DNA of 64,000 nucleotides from Paraburkholderia edwinii (lineage in GTDB: Bacteria; Pseudomonadota; Gammaproteobacteria; Burkholderiales; Burkholderiaceae), in NCBI RefSeq assembly GCF_019428685.1, contig NZ_CP080096.1, positions 2,418,001 through 2,482,000 on the forward strand, written 5' to 3'. Of this stretch, positions 35,301-44,258 are shown in pieces. The notes beneath the pieces are model-generated. The model was not told the DNA's origin, did not search any database, and worked only from the letters and a program-made list of their open reading frames with translations. Positions within the stretch are counted from its first letter, which is position 1. Each line of letters begins with the position of its first letter. The position numbers and the translations under genes are program-made.

Positions 35301-38300
35301 GCGCCGTTCACCGTCAGCGCGCCGGTACCGAGCGCCGTATTGCTGCCGACGATCAGTCCTCCTGCGTTCAACGTCGTGCCGCCGCTATAGGTATTGTTGC
35401 CGCTCAATGTCTCGACGCCCGTGCCGTTCTTGACGAGACCACCGGTGCCCGTCACGTTCCCCGCGAGCGTCTGGTTCGTCGCATCGCCGAACGCAAGCGT
35501 GTTGTTGCCGAGCGCAATCGCGCTGCCCGCGACGCCCGCCAAGGCGCCGACCGTCTGATTACCCGCCGCGGCGCTGATATCGAATGCCGCGCCCGCGCCG
35601 GCGAGATTGAGCGCGCTGCCCGACGCAAGGCTACCGACGCCCGACAACGCAAGCGTGCCGGCGTCGATGGTCGTACCGCCCGTGTAGGTGTTCGCGCCCG
35701 TCAGCGTTTCAGTGCCGGCGCCCGCCTTGACGATACCGCCCGTGCCGCCGATCGAACCGGCGAAGGTCTGGTTCGTCGCGTCGCCGAAGGTCAGCGTGTT
35801 CGCGCCGAGCGTCACGTCGCCGCCGCTGCCGGCCAGCGCGCCGATCGTCTGGTTCGCGCCCGATGCGCTGATATCGAAGCCGGTGCCCGGGCCGTTCAGG
35901 GTCACCGCGCCGCTTGACGCGAGGCTGCCGCCCGCGCCGAGCGCAAGCGTGCCCGCATCAATCGTCGTGCCGCCGGTGAAGGTGTTCGCGCCCGTCAGCG
36001 TTTCGGTGCCGGTGCCGACCTTGACGAGACTGCCGCTGCCGCCGATCGAGCCGCTGAACGTGCCGTCGGTCGCATCGCCGAGCGTCAGCTCGTTCGCGCC
36101 GAGGTTGATCGTGCCGCCGCCCGTCAGCGTGCCGAAGGTCTGCTGGCCGTTGCCGGCCGAGAGGTCGAAGGTCGCGCCCGTGGCGACGTTCACGATGCCG
36201 CTTGCGGCAAGGCTGGCGTTGGCGCCGAGCGCGAGCGTGCCGGCATTGACCTGCGTGCCGCCCGTGTAGGTGTTGGTGCCGTTCAAGGTCAGTGTCGCGG
36301 CGCCGTCCTTGGTCAGGCCGCCGGTGCCCGAGATCGCGCCGTTCATGGTGAGATCGTTCGAGCCCAATACCGTGAGCCCGGCATTCAGCACGACGTCATT
36401 GCCGAGCGCGACCGCGGTGCTGCTATCGAGTGTGGATGAACCGTCGACGCTCAGCGTGCCCGTACCGAGCGCCGCGTTGCTGCCGACAATCAATCCTCCC
36501 GCGTTCAACGTCGTGCCGCCGCTATAGGTGTTGTTGCCGCTCAACGTCTCGACGCCCGTGCCGTTCTTGATGAGACCGCCGGTGCCCGTCACGTTCCCCG
36601 CGAGCGTCTGGTTCGTCGCATCGCCGAACGTGAGCGAGTTGCCGCCGAGCGCGACCGTGCTGCCCGCCGCGCTCGACAGCGCGCCAACCGTCTGGCTCGC
36701 GGCCGCCCCGCTGATATCGAGTGCCGCGCCCGCGCCGGCCACGTTGACCGCGCCGCCGGCCGCGAGACTGCCGTTGCCCGCGATCGCGAGCGTGCCCGCG
36801 TTGATCGTCGTGCCGCCCGTGTAGGTGTTCGCGCCTGATAGCGTTTGTGTTCCGCTGCCCTGTTTGACGAGGCCGCCGGTTCCGTCGATCGTTCCGCCGA
36901 ACGTGGTGTTCGCGGCATCGCCGAGCGTCAGCGTATTCGCGCCGAGCGTCACGTTCGTGCCCGCGACGCCGCTTAATGCGCCGATCGTCGGCGCGGCGGT
37001 CGCAGCGCTGACATCGAGGCCCGCGCCTGCGTTCGCGAGATTCACATCGGTCGATGACGACAGACTGCCCGCGCCCGACAACGCAAGCGTGCCCGCGTCG
37101 ACAGTCGTCGAACCGGTGAACGTGTTCGCGCTGGTCAGCGTTTGCGTGCCGCTGCCCTGCTTGACGATGCCGCCCGTGCCGCTGATCGTGCCGCCGAACG
37201 TCTGATCGGCCGCCGTGCCGAACGTCAGCGTGTTGGCGCCGAGCACCACGTTGCCTGCCGCGCCGGACAGATCGCCGATCGTCTGGATACCTGACGATGC
37301 GCCGCTGATGTCGAAGGTTGAGGTCGGCCCAGTCAGCGTCACGGCGCCCGTCGACGCGAGACTGCCGCCGGCGACGATCGCGAGCGTGCCGTTCGCGATC
37401 GTCGTGCCGCCCGTGAAGGTGTTCGCGCCCGTCAATGTTTCGATGCCGGCGCCGTCCTTGACGATGCCGCCCGTGCCGCCGATCGCGCCCGCGAAGGTCT
37501 GGTCGGTCGCATCGCCGAACGTCAGCGTATTCGCGCCGAGCGTCACCGTGCCGCCGACGCCGCTCAACGCGCCGATCGTCTGGTCCGCGCCCGATGCGCT
37601 GATATCGAAGCCCGAAGCGAGTCCGTTCAGCGCGACCGCGCCGTTCGAGGCCAGCGTGCCGCCCGCGCCGAGCGCGAGCGTACCGGCGTCGATCGCGGTG
37701 CCGCCCGTGAAGGTGTTCGTGCCGGTCAGCGTCTCGGTGCCGGTGCCGACTTTGACGAGACTGCCGCTGCCGCCGATCGAGCCGCTGAAGGTGCCGTTGT
37801 TTGTATCGCCGAGCGTCAGCACATTGGCGCCGAGATTGATCGTGCCGCCGCCCGTCAGCGTGCCGAAACTCTGCTGGCCGTTGCCCGCCGAGAGGTCGAA
37901 GATCGCGCCGGTCGCGACGTCGACGATGCCGCTTGCCGCGAGGCTCGCATTGGCGCCGAGTGCGAGCGTGCCCGCGTTGACCTGCGTGCCGCCCGTGTAG
38001 GTATTGGTGCCGTTCAGCGTCAGTGTGGCGGCGCCGTTTTTCGTGAGGCCGCCGGTGCCCGAGAGCGCGCCGTTCAAGGTCAGATCGTTCGAGCCGAGTA
38101 CCGTGAGGCCCGCATTGAGCACGACGTTATTCACGAGCGCGGCGGCCGTGCTGCTATCGAGCGTGGCCGCGCCGCCGACCGTCAGCGTGCCCGTACCAAG
38201 CGCCGAATTGCTGCCGACGATCAGTCCTCCTGCGTTCAACGTCGTGCCGCCGCTATAGCTGTTGTTGCCCGCCAGCGTTTCGACGCCTGCCCCCTGTTTG

Positions 38301-41300
38301 ACGAGACCGCCCGTGCCGGTAATGTCGCTCGCGAGCGTCTGGTTCGTCGCATCGCCGAAGCTCAATGTGTTCGCGCCGAGCGCAAGCGTGCTACCGCCCA
38401 CGCCCGACAAGGCGCCGATCGTCTGATTCGCGCTCGCCGCACTGATGTCGAAGCCGGCGCCGACGCCCGCAAGTGTCACCCCGCCGCCGGCCGCGAGACT
38501 GCCGCCCGCGCCGAGCGCAAGCGTGCCCGCGTTGATCGTCGTGCCGCCGGTATACGCGTTCGCGCCGCTCAACGTTTCGGTACCGCTGCCCGCTTTGATC
38601 AAACCGCCGGTGCCGCCGATCGTCCCCGCGAACGTGCCGTTTGCCGCGTCGCCCAACGTCAGCGTATTCGCGCCAAGCGTGACGCTCGTACCGGCCGCGC
38701 CGTTGAGCGCGCCGATCGCCGGCGCCGTCGTCGTGCCGCTCACATCGAGCGTGGCGCCCGGGTTTGACAGCGTCACATCGGTCGACGACGACAGGTTGCC
38801 GACGCCCGTTAGCGCGAGCGTGCCTGCGTTGACGTTAACCGGCCCGGTGAACGTATTCGCGCCGGCGAGCGTCAGCGTGGCCGCGCCGTTCTTCGTCAAA
38901 CCGCCCGCACCTGACAGCGCGCCGTTCAACGTCACGTTGTTCGAACCGAGCACCGTGAGGCCCGCGTTCAACGCGATGTTGTTCGCGAGCGCGATCGCGC
39001 TGCTCGCGTCGAGCGTCGCATTACCGCCGACCGTCAGCGCGCCCGTGCCCAGCGACGCGTTGTTGCCGAGAACCAGCCCGCCCGCGTTGAGCGTCGTGCC
39101 GCCGCTATAGCTGTTCGCACCGGCGAGCGTTTCGACGCCGGCCCCCTGTTTGACGAGGCCACCCGTGCCGCTAATCGTGCCCGAGAAGGTCTGATTGGTG
39201 CCGTCGCCGAACGTCAGTGTGTTGCCGCCCAGAGCGACCGTGCCACCCGCGACGCCCGACAGCGCGCCGACGGTCTGGTTCGCGCCCGATGTGCTGATAT
39301 CGAAGCCCGCGCCGGCGCCGGCCAGCGCCACGCCGCCACCAGCCGCGAGGCTGCCGCCTGCGCCGAGCGCGAGCGTGCCCGCATTGATCGTCGTGCCGCC
39401 CGTGTAGGTGTTCACGCCCGTCAGCGTTTGGGTGCCGCTGCCCGCTTTGATCAAACCGCCGGTGCCGCCGATGGTGCCCGCGTAGGCCGCGTTCGCCGCG
39501 CTGCCGATGGTGAGCGACTGCGCGCCGAGCGATACCGCGCTGCCCGCTACGCCGGTCAGCGTGCCGATCGTGCGGTTACCGGTCGCACCGCTGATATCGA
39601 AGCCGGCGCCAGCGTTCGCGAGGTTCAGGTTGGTGGCCGACGCGAGCGCGCCGCTGCCGGCTAGCGCGAGCGTGCCCGCATTGATCGTGGTTGCGCCGGT
39701 GAACGCGTTCGCGCCGGTCAGCGTTTCAGTGCCGGTGCCCTGCTTGACGATGCCGCCCGTGCCGCTGATGCTGCCCGCGAAGGTCTGGTTCGTCGCATTG
39801 CCGAAGGTCAGCGTGTTCGCGCCGAGCGACACGCTGCCGCCGGTTCCCGCGAGCGCGCCGATGGTCTGATTCGCGCCCGACGCGCTGATGTCGAAGGTCG
39901 CGCCCGCGCCGCCCAAAGTGACGTTGCCGGCCGACGCGAGGCTCGCGCCCGCGCCGAGCGACAGCGTGCCCGCGTTGACCGTCGTGCCGCCCGTATACGT
40001 GTTCACGCCCGTCAGCGTCGCCACACCGGTGCCCTGCTTGACGAGCCCGCCGGTGCCACTCACCACGCCGTTGAATACGCGATTGGTCGTATCGCCGAAC
40101 GTCAGCGAATTCGCGCCGAGCGCGATCGAACTGCCGGCGGCGCCGATCAGCGCGCCGATCGTGCGCGCGCCGTTCGCGCCGCTCAGGTCGAGCGTGCTGC
40201 CCGTGTTCGTCAGGTTCACCGCGCCGGTCGTCGCAAGCGCGCCGTTGCCCGATAGCGCGAGTGTGCCGGCGCCGATCGTCGTGCCGCCCGTGTAGGTGTT
40301 CGCGCCGCTGAAGGCCTGGGTGCCCGTGCCGAGTTTCGTGATGCCGCCCGTGCCGGAGATCGCGCCGGCAAACGTCTGATTCGTGCTGTCGCCGGCGCTC
40401 AGCGAATTGGCGCCGAGCAACACGCTGCTGCCGGCCACACCCGACAGTCCGGCGAGCGTGCGCGCGCCGCTGGCGGCGCTGATATCGAGCGCCGCGCCCG
40501 TGCCTGACAGATTCACCGCGCCGGTCGTCGCGAGCGTGCCGCTGCCCGACAACGCGAGTGTGCCCGCGCCGATCGTCGTGCCGCCGGTGAACGTGTTCGC
40601 GCCGCTCAATGTTTCCGTGCCCGTGCCCTGCTTGACGATGCCGCCCGTGCCGCTGATCGTGCCCGCGAAGGTCTGGTTCGTCGCATTGCCGAACGTCAGC
40701 GAGCGAGCGCCGAGCAGCACGTTCCCGGTGCTGCCCGCGAGCGCACCGATCGTCTGGTTCGCGCTCGCGCCGCTGATATCGAGCGTCGTGCCCGCGGCAA
40801 GCGTCACGGCGCCCGTCGGCGCGAGCACGCCGCCCACGCCGACCGCAAGCGTGCCGGCATTGAGCAACGTGCCGCCGCTATATGAATTGATGCCCGTCAG
40901 CGTGACCGTGGCCGCGCCGTTTTTCGCGAGCGTGCCGGCCCCGCCGATTGCGCCGCTCAAGGTCGTCGCGTTCGAGCCGCCGAGCGTGAGCGTATTGCCG
41001 CTGCCGATATTGACCGCGTTCGCCAGCGTGAGGCCCGCGGTGTTCGTATCGAGCGCCGCGGCGCCGCCGACGTTGACCGCGCCGGTGCCAAGGGCTGCGT
41101 TGTTGCCCGCGATCAGCGTGCCGGCGTTGAGGTTCGTGCCGCCGCTATAGGTGTTCACGCCCGTCAGCGTCAATGCACCCGCGCCGGAATTCGTCAGCGT
41201 GCCGCTGCCGGTCGCGACACCGGACAGCGTCAACGGGTTCGCGCTCTGCACGATCAGCCCGCCGGTGCCGAACAGCAACGCATTGTTGAGATTGAGCCCG

Positions 41301-42382
41301 GCCACCGAGGTTTGCAGCGCGCCGCCGGTTGCCGTGATCGTGCCGGTGCCGAGCGCCACCGCGTTGTCGATACTGACCACCGAACCGCTCGCGAGTGTCG
41401 CGTCGCCGGCGGTGGACGCGCCCGACAGCGCCCACGTGCCGCTATCGACGGCCAGATGCTGGAAGTTGATGTAGTTGGAATTCGATAGCGAGCCGGTTGC
41501 CGGGCCGCCCGCCGCCTGTTGCAGATGCAGTGTGTTGTTGCCGCCCGCGCCGCCGTCGACGATACCGGCTGCCGCAAAGCCGATCGATAGGCCGACCACG
41601 CCGAGAATATTGCCGCTGACGCCGGCGCCGGGCACCACCGACGAGCCGGTGCGCGCGTTGAAGGTATTGGTCGCGCCCGCGCCCAGCGACACGCTGCCGA
41701 CGATCTGGCCGGCATTGGTGAACGTGTTGCCGAGACCCGTCGTGCCGGGCGCCTGGAACGCGATGCGCCCGCTGACCGTGCCGGTGCTGGTATTCGTGAA
41801 GTTGACCTGGCCGCCGCCGTACACGGCAACCGTCGGCATATCGCCGACACCGACGGTCCCGCTGACCAGCGCGGTCGAGCCCATCAGCCCTGAGTTCGTG
41901 ATGGTGCTCACGCCACCCGTGCCGTTCTGCACGACAAGCGCGAGTCCGGTCAGCCCGGCCAGATTGACGCCGAGCACACCGCTCGTGCCCTTCATCGTGC
42001 CGCTGTTATTGATGTTGACGGTACTGGCCGCCGCATTGCCGATCACCGCGCCGCTCGACAGGATGCTGATCGTACCGAGCAGTGACGGGTCGATCGTGCC
42101 CGCGTTGTTCAGCGTCACGTTGTTGCCGCTCAGCGACAGTGCCGTTCCCCCGACGCCGAGCAGCACGCCGAGCGTACTCGTCGAATCGGCATTGACGGTC
42201 AGGCCGCTGGCGGTACTCGAGAAACTCGGTGCGAGAGGATTGGCGGCTCCGGTGCAGGTAACGGTCGCGCCGGCTATGGTACATACAGCGTTTGCGTCGC
42301 GAATACCGGCAAAACCCGACAGCACCAGCGCGGCGATTAATGCCGCGATTTTCCGCATAATCCATTCTTTTTTACCGGTCAT
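32300..42382 (-). CDS. Giant autotransporter adhesin with passenger-associated beta-strand repeats
   Basis: About 3360 residues from ATG 42382 (MTGKKEWIMRKIAALIAALVLSG), with a signal peptide ending near DANA. Other starts are ATG 42358, GTG 42391, or a longer frame to 42541 that would add ESQA repeats. The passenger is built from dozens of units of the type GTLTLSGANTYTGGTTINAGTLALG, the autotransporter-associated beta-strand repeat, and should form a long beta-helix. The last 280 residues are an autotransporter beta-barrel (VWAQAYGANSKLAGN... ending GRFAWKF with terminal Phe). It should be exported by the type Va route and act in adhesion or aggregation. Long internal repeats about 1.1 and 1.7 kb apart indicate growth by duplication. 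Confidence 0.93.
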   Translation of the reverse strand: MTGKKEWIMRKIAALIAALVLSGFAGIRDANAVCTIAGATVTCTGAANPLAPSFSSTASGLTVNADSTSTLGVLLGVGGTALSLSGNNVTLNNAGTIDPSLLGTISILSSGAVIGNAAASTVNINNSGTMKGTSGVLGVNLAGLTGLALVVQNGTGGVSTITNSGLMGSTALVSGTVGVGDMPTVAVYGGGQVNFTNTSTGTVSGRIAFQAPGTTGLGNTFTNAGQIVGSVSLGAGATNTFNARTGSSVVPGAGVSGNILGVVGLSIGFAAAGIVDGGAGGNNTLHLQQAAGGPATGSLSNSNYINFQHLAVDSGTWALSGASTAGDATLASGSVVSIDNAVALGTGTITATGGALQTSVAGLNLNNALLFGTGGLIVQSANPLTLSGVATGSGTLTNSGAGALTLTGVNTYSGGTNLNAGTLIAGNNAALGTGAVNVGGAAALDTNTAGLTLANAVNIGSGNTLTLGGSNATTLSGAIGGAGTLAKNGAATVTLTGINSYSGGTLLNAGTLAVGVGGVLAPTGAVTLAAGTTLDISGASANQTIGALAGSTGNVLLGARSLTFGNATNQTFAGTISGTGGIVKQGTGTETLSGANTFTGGTTIGAGTLALSGSGTLATTGAVNLSGTGAALDISAASGARTLAGLSGVAGSSVLLGANSLSAGDSTNQTFAGAISGTGGITKLGTGTQAFSGANTYTGGTTIGAGTLALSGNGALATTGAVNLTNTGSTLDLSGANGARTIGALIGAAGSSIALGANSLTFGDTTNRVFNGVVSGTGGLVKQGTGVATLTGVNTYTGGTTVNAGTLSLGAGASLASAGNVTLGGAGATFDISASGANQTIGALAGTGGSVSLGANTLTFGNATNQTFAGSISGTGGIVKQGTGTETLTGANAFTGATTINAGTLALAGSGALASATNLNLANAGAGFDISGATGNRTIGTLTGVAGSAVSLGAQSLTIGSAANAAYAGTIGGTGGLIKAGSGTQTLTGVNTYTGGTTINAGTLALGAGGSLAAGGGVALAGAGAGFDISTSGANQTVGALSGVAGGTVALGGNTLTFGDGTNQTFSGTISGTGGLVKQGAGVETLAGANSYSGGTTLNAGGLVLGNNASLGTGALTVGGNATLDASSAIALANNIALNAGLTVLGSNNVTLNGALSGAGGLTKNGAATLTLAGANTFTGPVNVNAGTLALTGVGNLSSSTDVTLSNPGATLDVSGTTTAPAIGALNGAAGTSVTLGANTLTLGDAANGTFAGTIGGTGGLIKAGSGTETLSGANAYTGGTTINAGTLALGAGGSLAAGGGVTLAGVGAGFDISAASANQTIGALSGVGGSTLALGANTLSFGDATNQTLASDITGTGGLVKQGAGVETLAGNNSYSGGTTLNAGGLIVGSNSALGTGTLTVGGAATLDSSTAAALVNNVVLNAGLTVLGSNDLTLNGALSGTGGLTKNGAATLTLNGTNTYTGGTQVNAGTLALGANASLAASGIVDVATGAIFDLSAGNGQQSFGTLTGGGTINLGANVLTLGDTNNGTFSGSIGGSGSLVKVGTGTETLTGTNTFTGGTAIDAGTLALGAGGTLASNGAVALNGLASGFDISASGADQTIGALSGVGGTVTLGANTLTFGDATDQTFAGAIGGTGGIVKDGAGIETLTGANTFTGGTTIANGTLAIVAGGSLASTGAVTLTGPTSTFDISGASSGIQTIGDLSGAAGNVVLGANTLTFGTAADQTFGGTISGTGGIVKQGSGTQTLTSANTFTGSTTVDAGTLALSGAGSLSSSTDVNLANAGAGLDVSAATAAPTIGALSGVAGTNVTLGANTLTLGDAANTTFGGTIDGTGGLVKQGSGTQTLSGANTYTGGTTINAGTLAIAGNGSLAAGGAVNVAGAGAALDISGAAASQTVGALSSAAGSTVALGGNSLTFGDATNQTLAGNVTGTGGLIKNGTGVETLSGNNTYSGGTTLNAGGLIVGSNAALGTGTLSVDGSSTLDSSTAVALGNDVVLNAGLTVLGSNDLTMNGAISGTGGLTKDGAATLTLNGTNTYTGGTQVNAGTLALGANASLAASGIVNVATGATFDLSAGNGQQTFGTLTGGGTINLGANELTLGDATDGTFSGSIGGSGSLVKVGTGTETLTGANTFTGGTTIDAGTLALGAGGSLASSGAVTLNGPGTGFDISASGANQTIGALAGSGGDVTLGANTLTFGDATNQTFAGSIGGTGGIVKAGAGTETLTGANTYTGGTTIDAGTLALSGVGSLASGSALNLAGAGAAFDISAAAGNQTVGALAGVAGSAIALGNNTLAFGDATNQTLAGNVTGTGGLVKNGTGVETLSGNNTYSGGTTLNAGGLIVGSNTALGTGALTVNGAATLDSSTAAALANNIALNAGLTVQGSNDLTLNGALSGTGGLTKDGAATLTLNGANTYTGGTTINAGTLALGANASLAASGIVDIANGATFDLSAGSGQQTFGTLTGGGTVNLGANTLTVGAATDGTFAGSIAGAGGGITKVGAGTETLTGASTYTGATTVDAGTLALAGAGTLSAATNVNLANAGTALDISGATGTGGTPATPTIGSLSGTAGTNVTLGANTLTLGGGSDGTFDGTISGTGGLVKAGASTQFLMSANTFSGGTTLTGGKLIIGNDAALGTGALTVAAPATLDAAVPVNLSNPVNLVATATIVGSADTTLSGIVSGMGGLIKNGAADLTLAGNNTFSGGTVVNSGTLTLASSGALGTGGLTMNGGMLNVGTVGQPPLNLTLSALNGLANAAINLGSANLTVDGGGTFGGTLSGAGSLTKAGSDTLTLSGTNTYSGPTTVAAGTLAVTGSAANSAVTVQTGATLTGTGTVGDLIVRSGATASASQPGQGINVVRGVTFDPGSTLQVGVSPQQSGSVDAGGAATLGGGTVQVAAGQGIYTPSVAYPVVSAAGGVSGAFEGTTTNLAFLSPTLTYDATHVYVTLQPNGQALASVANTPNQASVGAALATVPFTGGDTLLPAVLSTDAPTARNAFDMLDGELHASTQSMLLLDSRYLRDAVTDRIREGLAPTSGPLSALSAGSALCDSRLAQGALPNNAKDANSALHGGSSDACVDSRPYQPVVWAQAYGANSKLAGNSNASGIDRSTAGFIGGADMALNDTWRVGLAGGFAHSSVDNDLNSSASVDSYHIAMYGGAQYGPLGVRLGASYSWNDIGMDRYPSFTGFSDHDSSDYDAKTAQVFGEVGYAVPFNRFAIEPFAGLAYVNLHTDGFTENGGDSALRGNGETDNIGFSTLGLRVATRLGALPLAAFSAHAMAGWRHAFGNTQPTSTLAFVSGGSSFDVAGVPIARDTAVVELGVDANLAKNVTLGVAYSGQYGGGSHDNAISGRFAWKF
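35367..38340 (-). repeat. Long-range internal repeats of the autotransporter passenger
   Basis: Nearly identical blocks of over 100 bp begin near 35367, 36504 and 38235 (the anchor ACGTCGTGCC at 35371, 36508 and 38239). They encode the GGTTLNAGGLIVGSNxALGTG segment and its surroundings. Offsets of 1137 and 1731 bp are multiples of 3. More diverged copies run through the whole passenger. Confidence 0.8.
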
Positions 42383-42923
42383 GTCTTTCACGGCGCCCTC
42401 TGTCTTAAAGGTTCTTATTGCTTGCGATTCGGCTTGAGATTCAGCTTGCGATTCGAATCGGATAAAGACGGATTTCAACGGCAAACAGAATCTCCTGTCT
42501 CCCCCGGTAAAGGCAGACACGGTTGCGCCCGACGCGGGCACCAGGCGGCGGCAAAGCCCGGCCGGCGGCGGCGTCAGAAGACGCTGTCAGTAAATGAGGA
42601 ATTCGGTGTAGTACTAGTTAATGCTCAAGCCATTTTTCAATAAACTTTACGATAACATTCGTCAGCATATACAACTGTGGCTTTACCGCAAGAGATAAAT
42701 CCCCAGTTTTATCGAACGTTGTTAAACGGCATATCGGATCAAGTAAATATTTTCCACTCTTATAAATAAGCTGGTACGAATGACTTAATCGTCGATGGTG
42801 TTTTCAATTGAATGGCCGGTAATAGCGTCACTGGAGATGCGGCGCGGATCGTTTGACTCAGGACTACCGCAGATCGCGCTGCGGGCCTAGAATTCCGCCT
42901 GTATCGAAAACTGCGTCGACCTC
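42383..42923. promoter_or_regulatory. Intergenic region upstream of the autotransporter
   Basis: Becomes strongly AT-rich from about 42600 to 42830 (for example around TTTTTCAATAAACTTTACGATAAC). It probably holds the autotransporter promoter on the minus strand. A 12-bp repeat lies at 42420-42455 between this region and the start codon. No gene was recognised. Confidence 0.5.
42420..42455. repeat. 12-bp tandem repeat, three units, in the autotransporter leader
   Basis: Plus-strand units GCTTGCGATTCG, GCTTGAGATTCA and GCTTGCGATTCG. On the minus strand each starts YGAATC, similar to the 12-mers in the pseudopilin leader at 12151-12306. If translation began upstream (frame open to 42541) they would encode ESQA repeats; otherwise they lie in the 5' untranslated region. 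Confidence 0.8.
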
Positions 42924-43253
42924 ATGCGTGCTTCCCTTGCCTCAGTTGCCACCGGCTTTGCCCTCGCCGTTGCCGGCGCCTTGCCGTTCGCGGCGTTACC
43001 CGTGCCCACGCAGTGCGCCGAACTCGCGTCGATTGCAGTGAGTCTCGTGATTCCGCAAACCTGCGTGATTGCATCGGAACCTCGCGTATCCGAACCCGGC
43101 CTCGCTCAAGGCGTATCGCGGCCTGTCGTTACTTGCATGCACAACGAACCGTACGGCATCGCGCAAATGCCGCTCGACCCGACCGATGCCGCCTCCACGT
43201 TGCAGCTCGCGGCGCCCGGCACGCGTGCCGCGGTCTGGACCGTCGGCTTCTAG
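42924..43253 (+). CDS. Small secreted protein resembling a reduced spore coat U (SCPU) domain
   Basis: 109 residues with a signal peptide (ASVATGFALAVAGALPFAA). The mature part has the spacing of an SCPU pilin core in shortened form: SLVIPQTCVIAS, then PVVTCMHNEPYGI, then a terminal AVWTVGF. Compare NCSIS and VTCTNTTPYNVGL in the pilin at 47620. It faces the Csu-type operon tail-to-tail, 42 bp from its last gene. No clear ribosome-binding site precedes the ATG. The SCPU link is my inference from two short Cys motifs; it could be an unrelated two-Cys secreted protein. Confidence 0.5.
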   Translation: MRASLASVATGFALAVAGALPFAALPVPTQCAELASIAVSLVIPQTCVIASEPRVSEPGLAQGVSRPVVTCMHNEPYGIAQMPLDPTDAASTLQLAAPGTRAAVWTVGF

Positions 43254-43295
43254 GCACGCTACGCACTGCGCGCCGCTCGCTAACGACCCGAGCAC

Positions 43296-44258
43296 TCAAA
43301 AACTGATCGTCGCGGTAATCGTGTCGCTATAGCTGCCCGGCGCCGGCGTCGACTGCGCGGGCACCTGTCCGTACACCGTGATGACCTGCTGATTGCCGCT
43401 GCCGCTGCCGGTCGCCATCGACGTGCCTGCGGTGCCGTCGCCCCATGTGGTCAGGCGCGTGGAGTCGAGATACAACTGATAGTTGACCGCTCCGCCGCCG
43501 CCCGAGCGCTGCATCTGGCGCGCGGCGACGTTGCCGCTCGAGCCGCCGTTCAACGCAATGCGAAAGGCGTCGCCATTCGTGCAGCGCGTGGTGATCGAAC
43601 CGTTCGCATTGAGCGCAGCCTTCAGCACACCGGCCGGCGCAAAGCCGACATTGGTCGCCGTGATCGTGCAGTCGTTGATCACGTTCGCGCTCACGGTGAA
43701 CGGGAACGAGCCGTTGCTCGTCGTCAGCGTCGGACAGGTTGGCCCAAGCAGCAGATAGAACGAGTAGTTAAGCGAAGTGTTCGCGGCCGTGACATTGCGC
43801 GTGTAAGTGGTGCTCGCGTTGTTGACGGTCGGCACGGTCGGCTGGTTCGCGGCGATCTGGCCGTAGACGGTTATGCTGGTCGTGAGCGTCGTGCCCGAGG
43901 GTTTGTTCATCGTCACCGAGATCGGCGTCCCGCCTGCGGTGGCGGATCCCCATTGAACGGTGCGGCCCGCATCGACGTACAGGTCGTAAAGCAGCTGGTT
44001 CGAGCCGTTGAGGAGCGAGCGCGGGCTCGGCGCGCTGAAATTCAGACATACGAGCACGCTCGGTGTCAGCGTCACGTCGGACCATGTGCACGTGATGTTG
44101 ATCGTGCCGGTTGCCGCCACCGCGCCGAGACGGATCGGACTGACCGTGCCGAACACGAGGCCGGATGGACTCGCGCTGCAGGTTTCCGCTTGCGCATTTC
44201 CCGAGCACAACACGAGCGCAGCGAAGCACGCGAAGGCGATTAGCCAGCGGCGCGTCAT
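43296..44258 (-). CDS. Two-domain spore coat U protein, CsuE-like tip adhesin
   Basis: 320 residues with a signal peptide (FACFAALVLCSGNAQA). It has two tandem SCPU domains. The first starts at CSASPSGLVFGTVSPI and the second at CTITATNVGFAPAGV; each ends in a VYGQ(I/V)P/A strand. Two domains in the last gene of the operon is the arrangement of CsuE, the tip adhesin of Acinetobacter archaic pili. The start overlaps the usher stop (44255-44258). It is expected to be exported by the usher and assembled at the fibre tip for biofilm adhesion. Confidence 0.88.
   Translation of the reverse strand: MTRRWLIAFACFAALVLCSGNAQAETCSASPSGLVFGTVSPIRLGAVAATGTINITCTWSDVTLTPSVLVCLNFSAPSPRSLLNGSNQLLYDLYVDAGRTVQWGSATAGGTPISVTMNKPSGTTLTTSITVYGQIAANQPTVPTVNNASTTYTRNVTAANTSLNYSFYLLLGPTCPTLTTSNGSFPFTVSANVINDCTITATNVGFAPAGVLKAALNANGSITTRCTNGDAFRIALNGGSSGNVAARQMQRSGGGGAVNYQLYLDSTRLTTWGDGTAGTSMATGSGSGNQQVITVYGQVPAQSTPAPGSYSDTITATISF

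Noticed and set aside
33933..42437. Series of plus-strand open frames encoding Val/Pro/Ser-rich repeats
   Set aside because: They are the antisense reading of the repetitive autotransporter passenger; the apparent repeats are its shadow.
42383..42541. Upstream extension of the autotransporter frame to 42541
   Set aside because: It adds an Arg/Ser/Gln-rich stretch before a clear signal peptide; ATG 42382 or 42358 is more natural. The repeat in it is kept as a separate observation.
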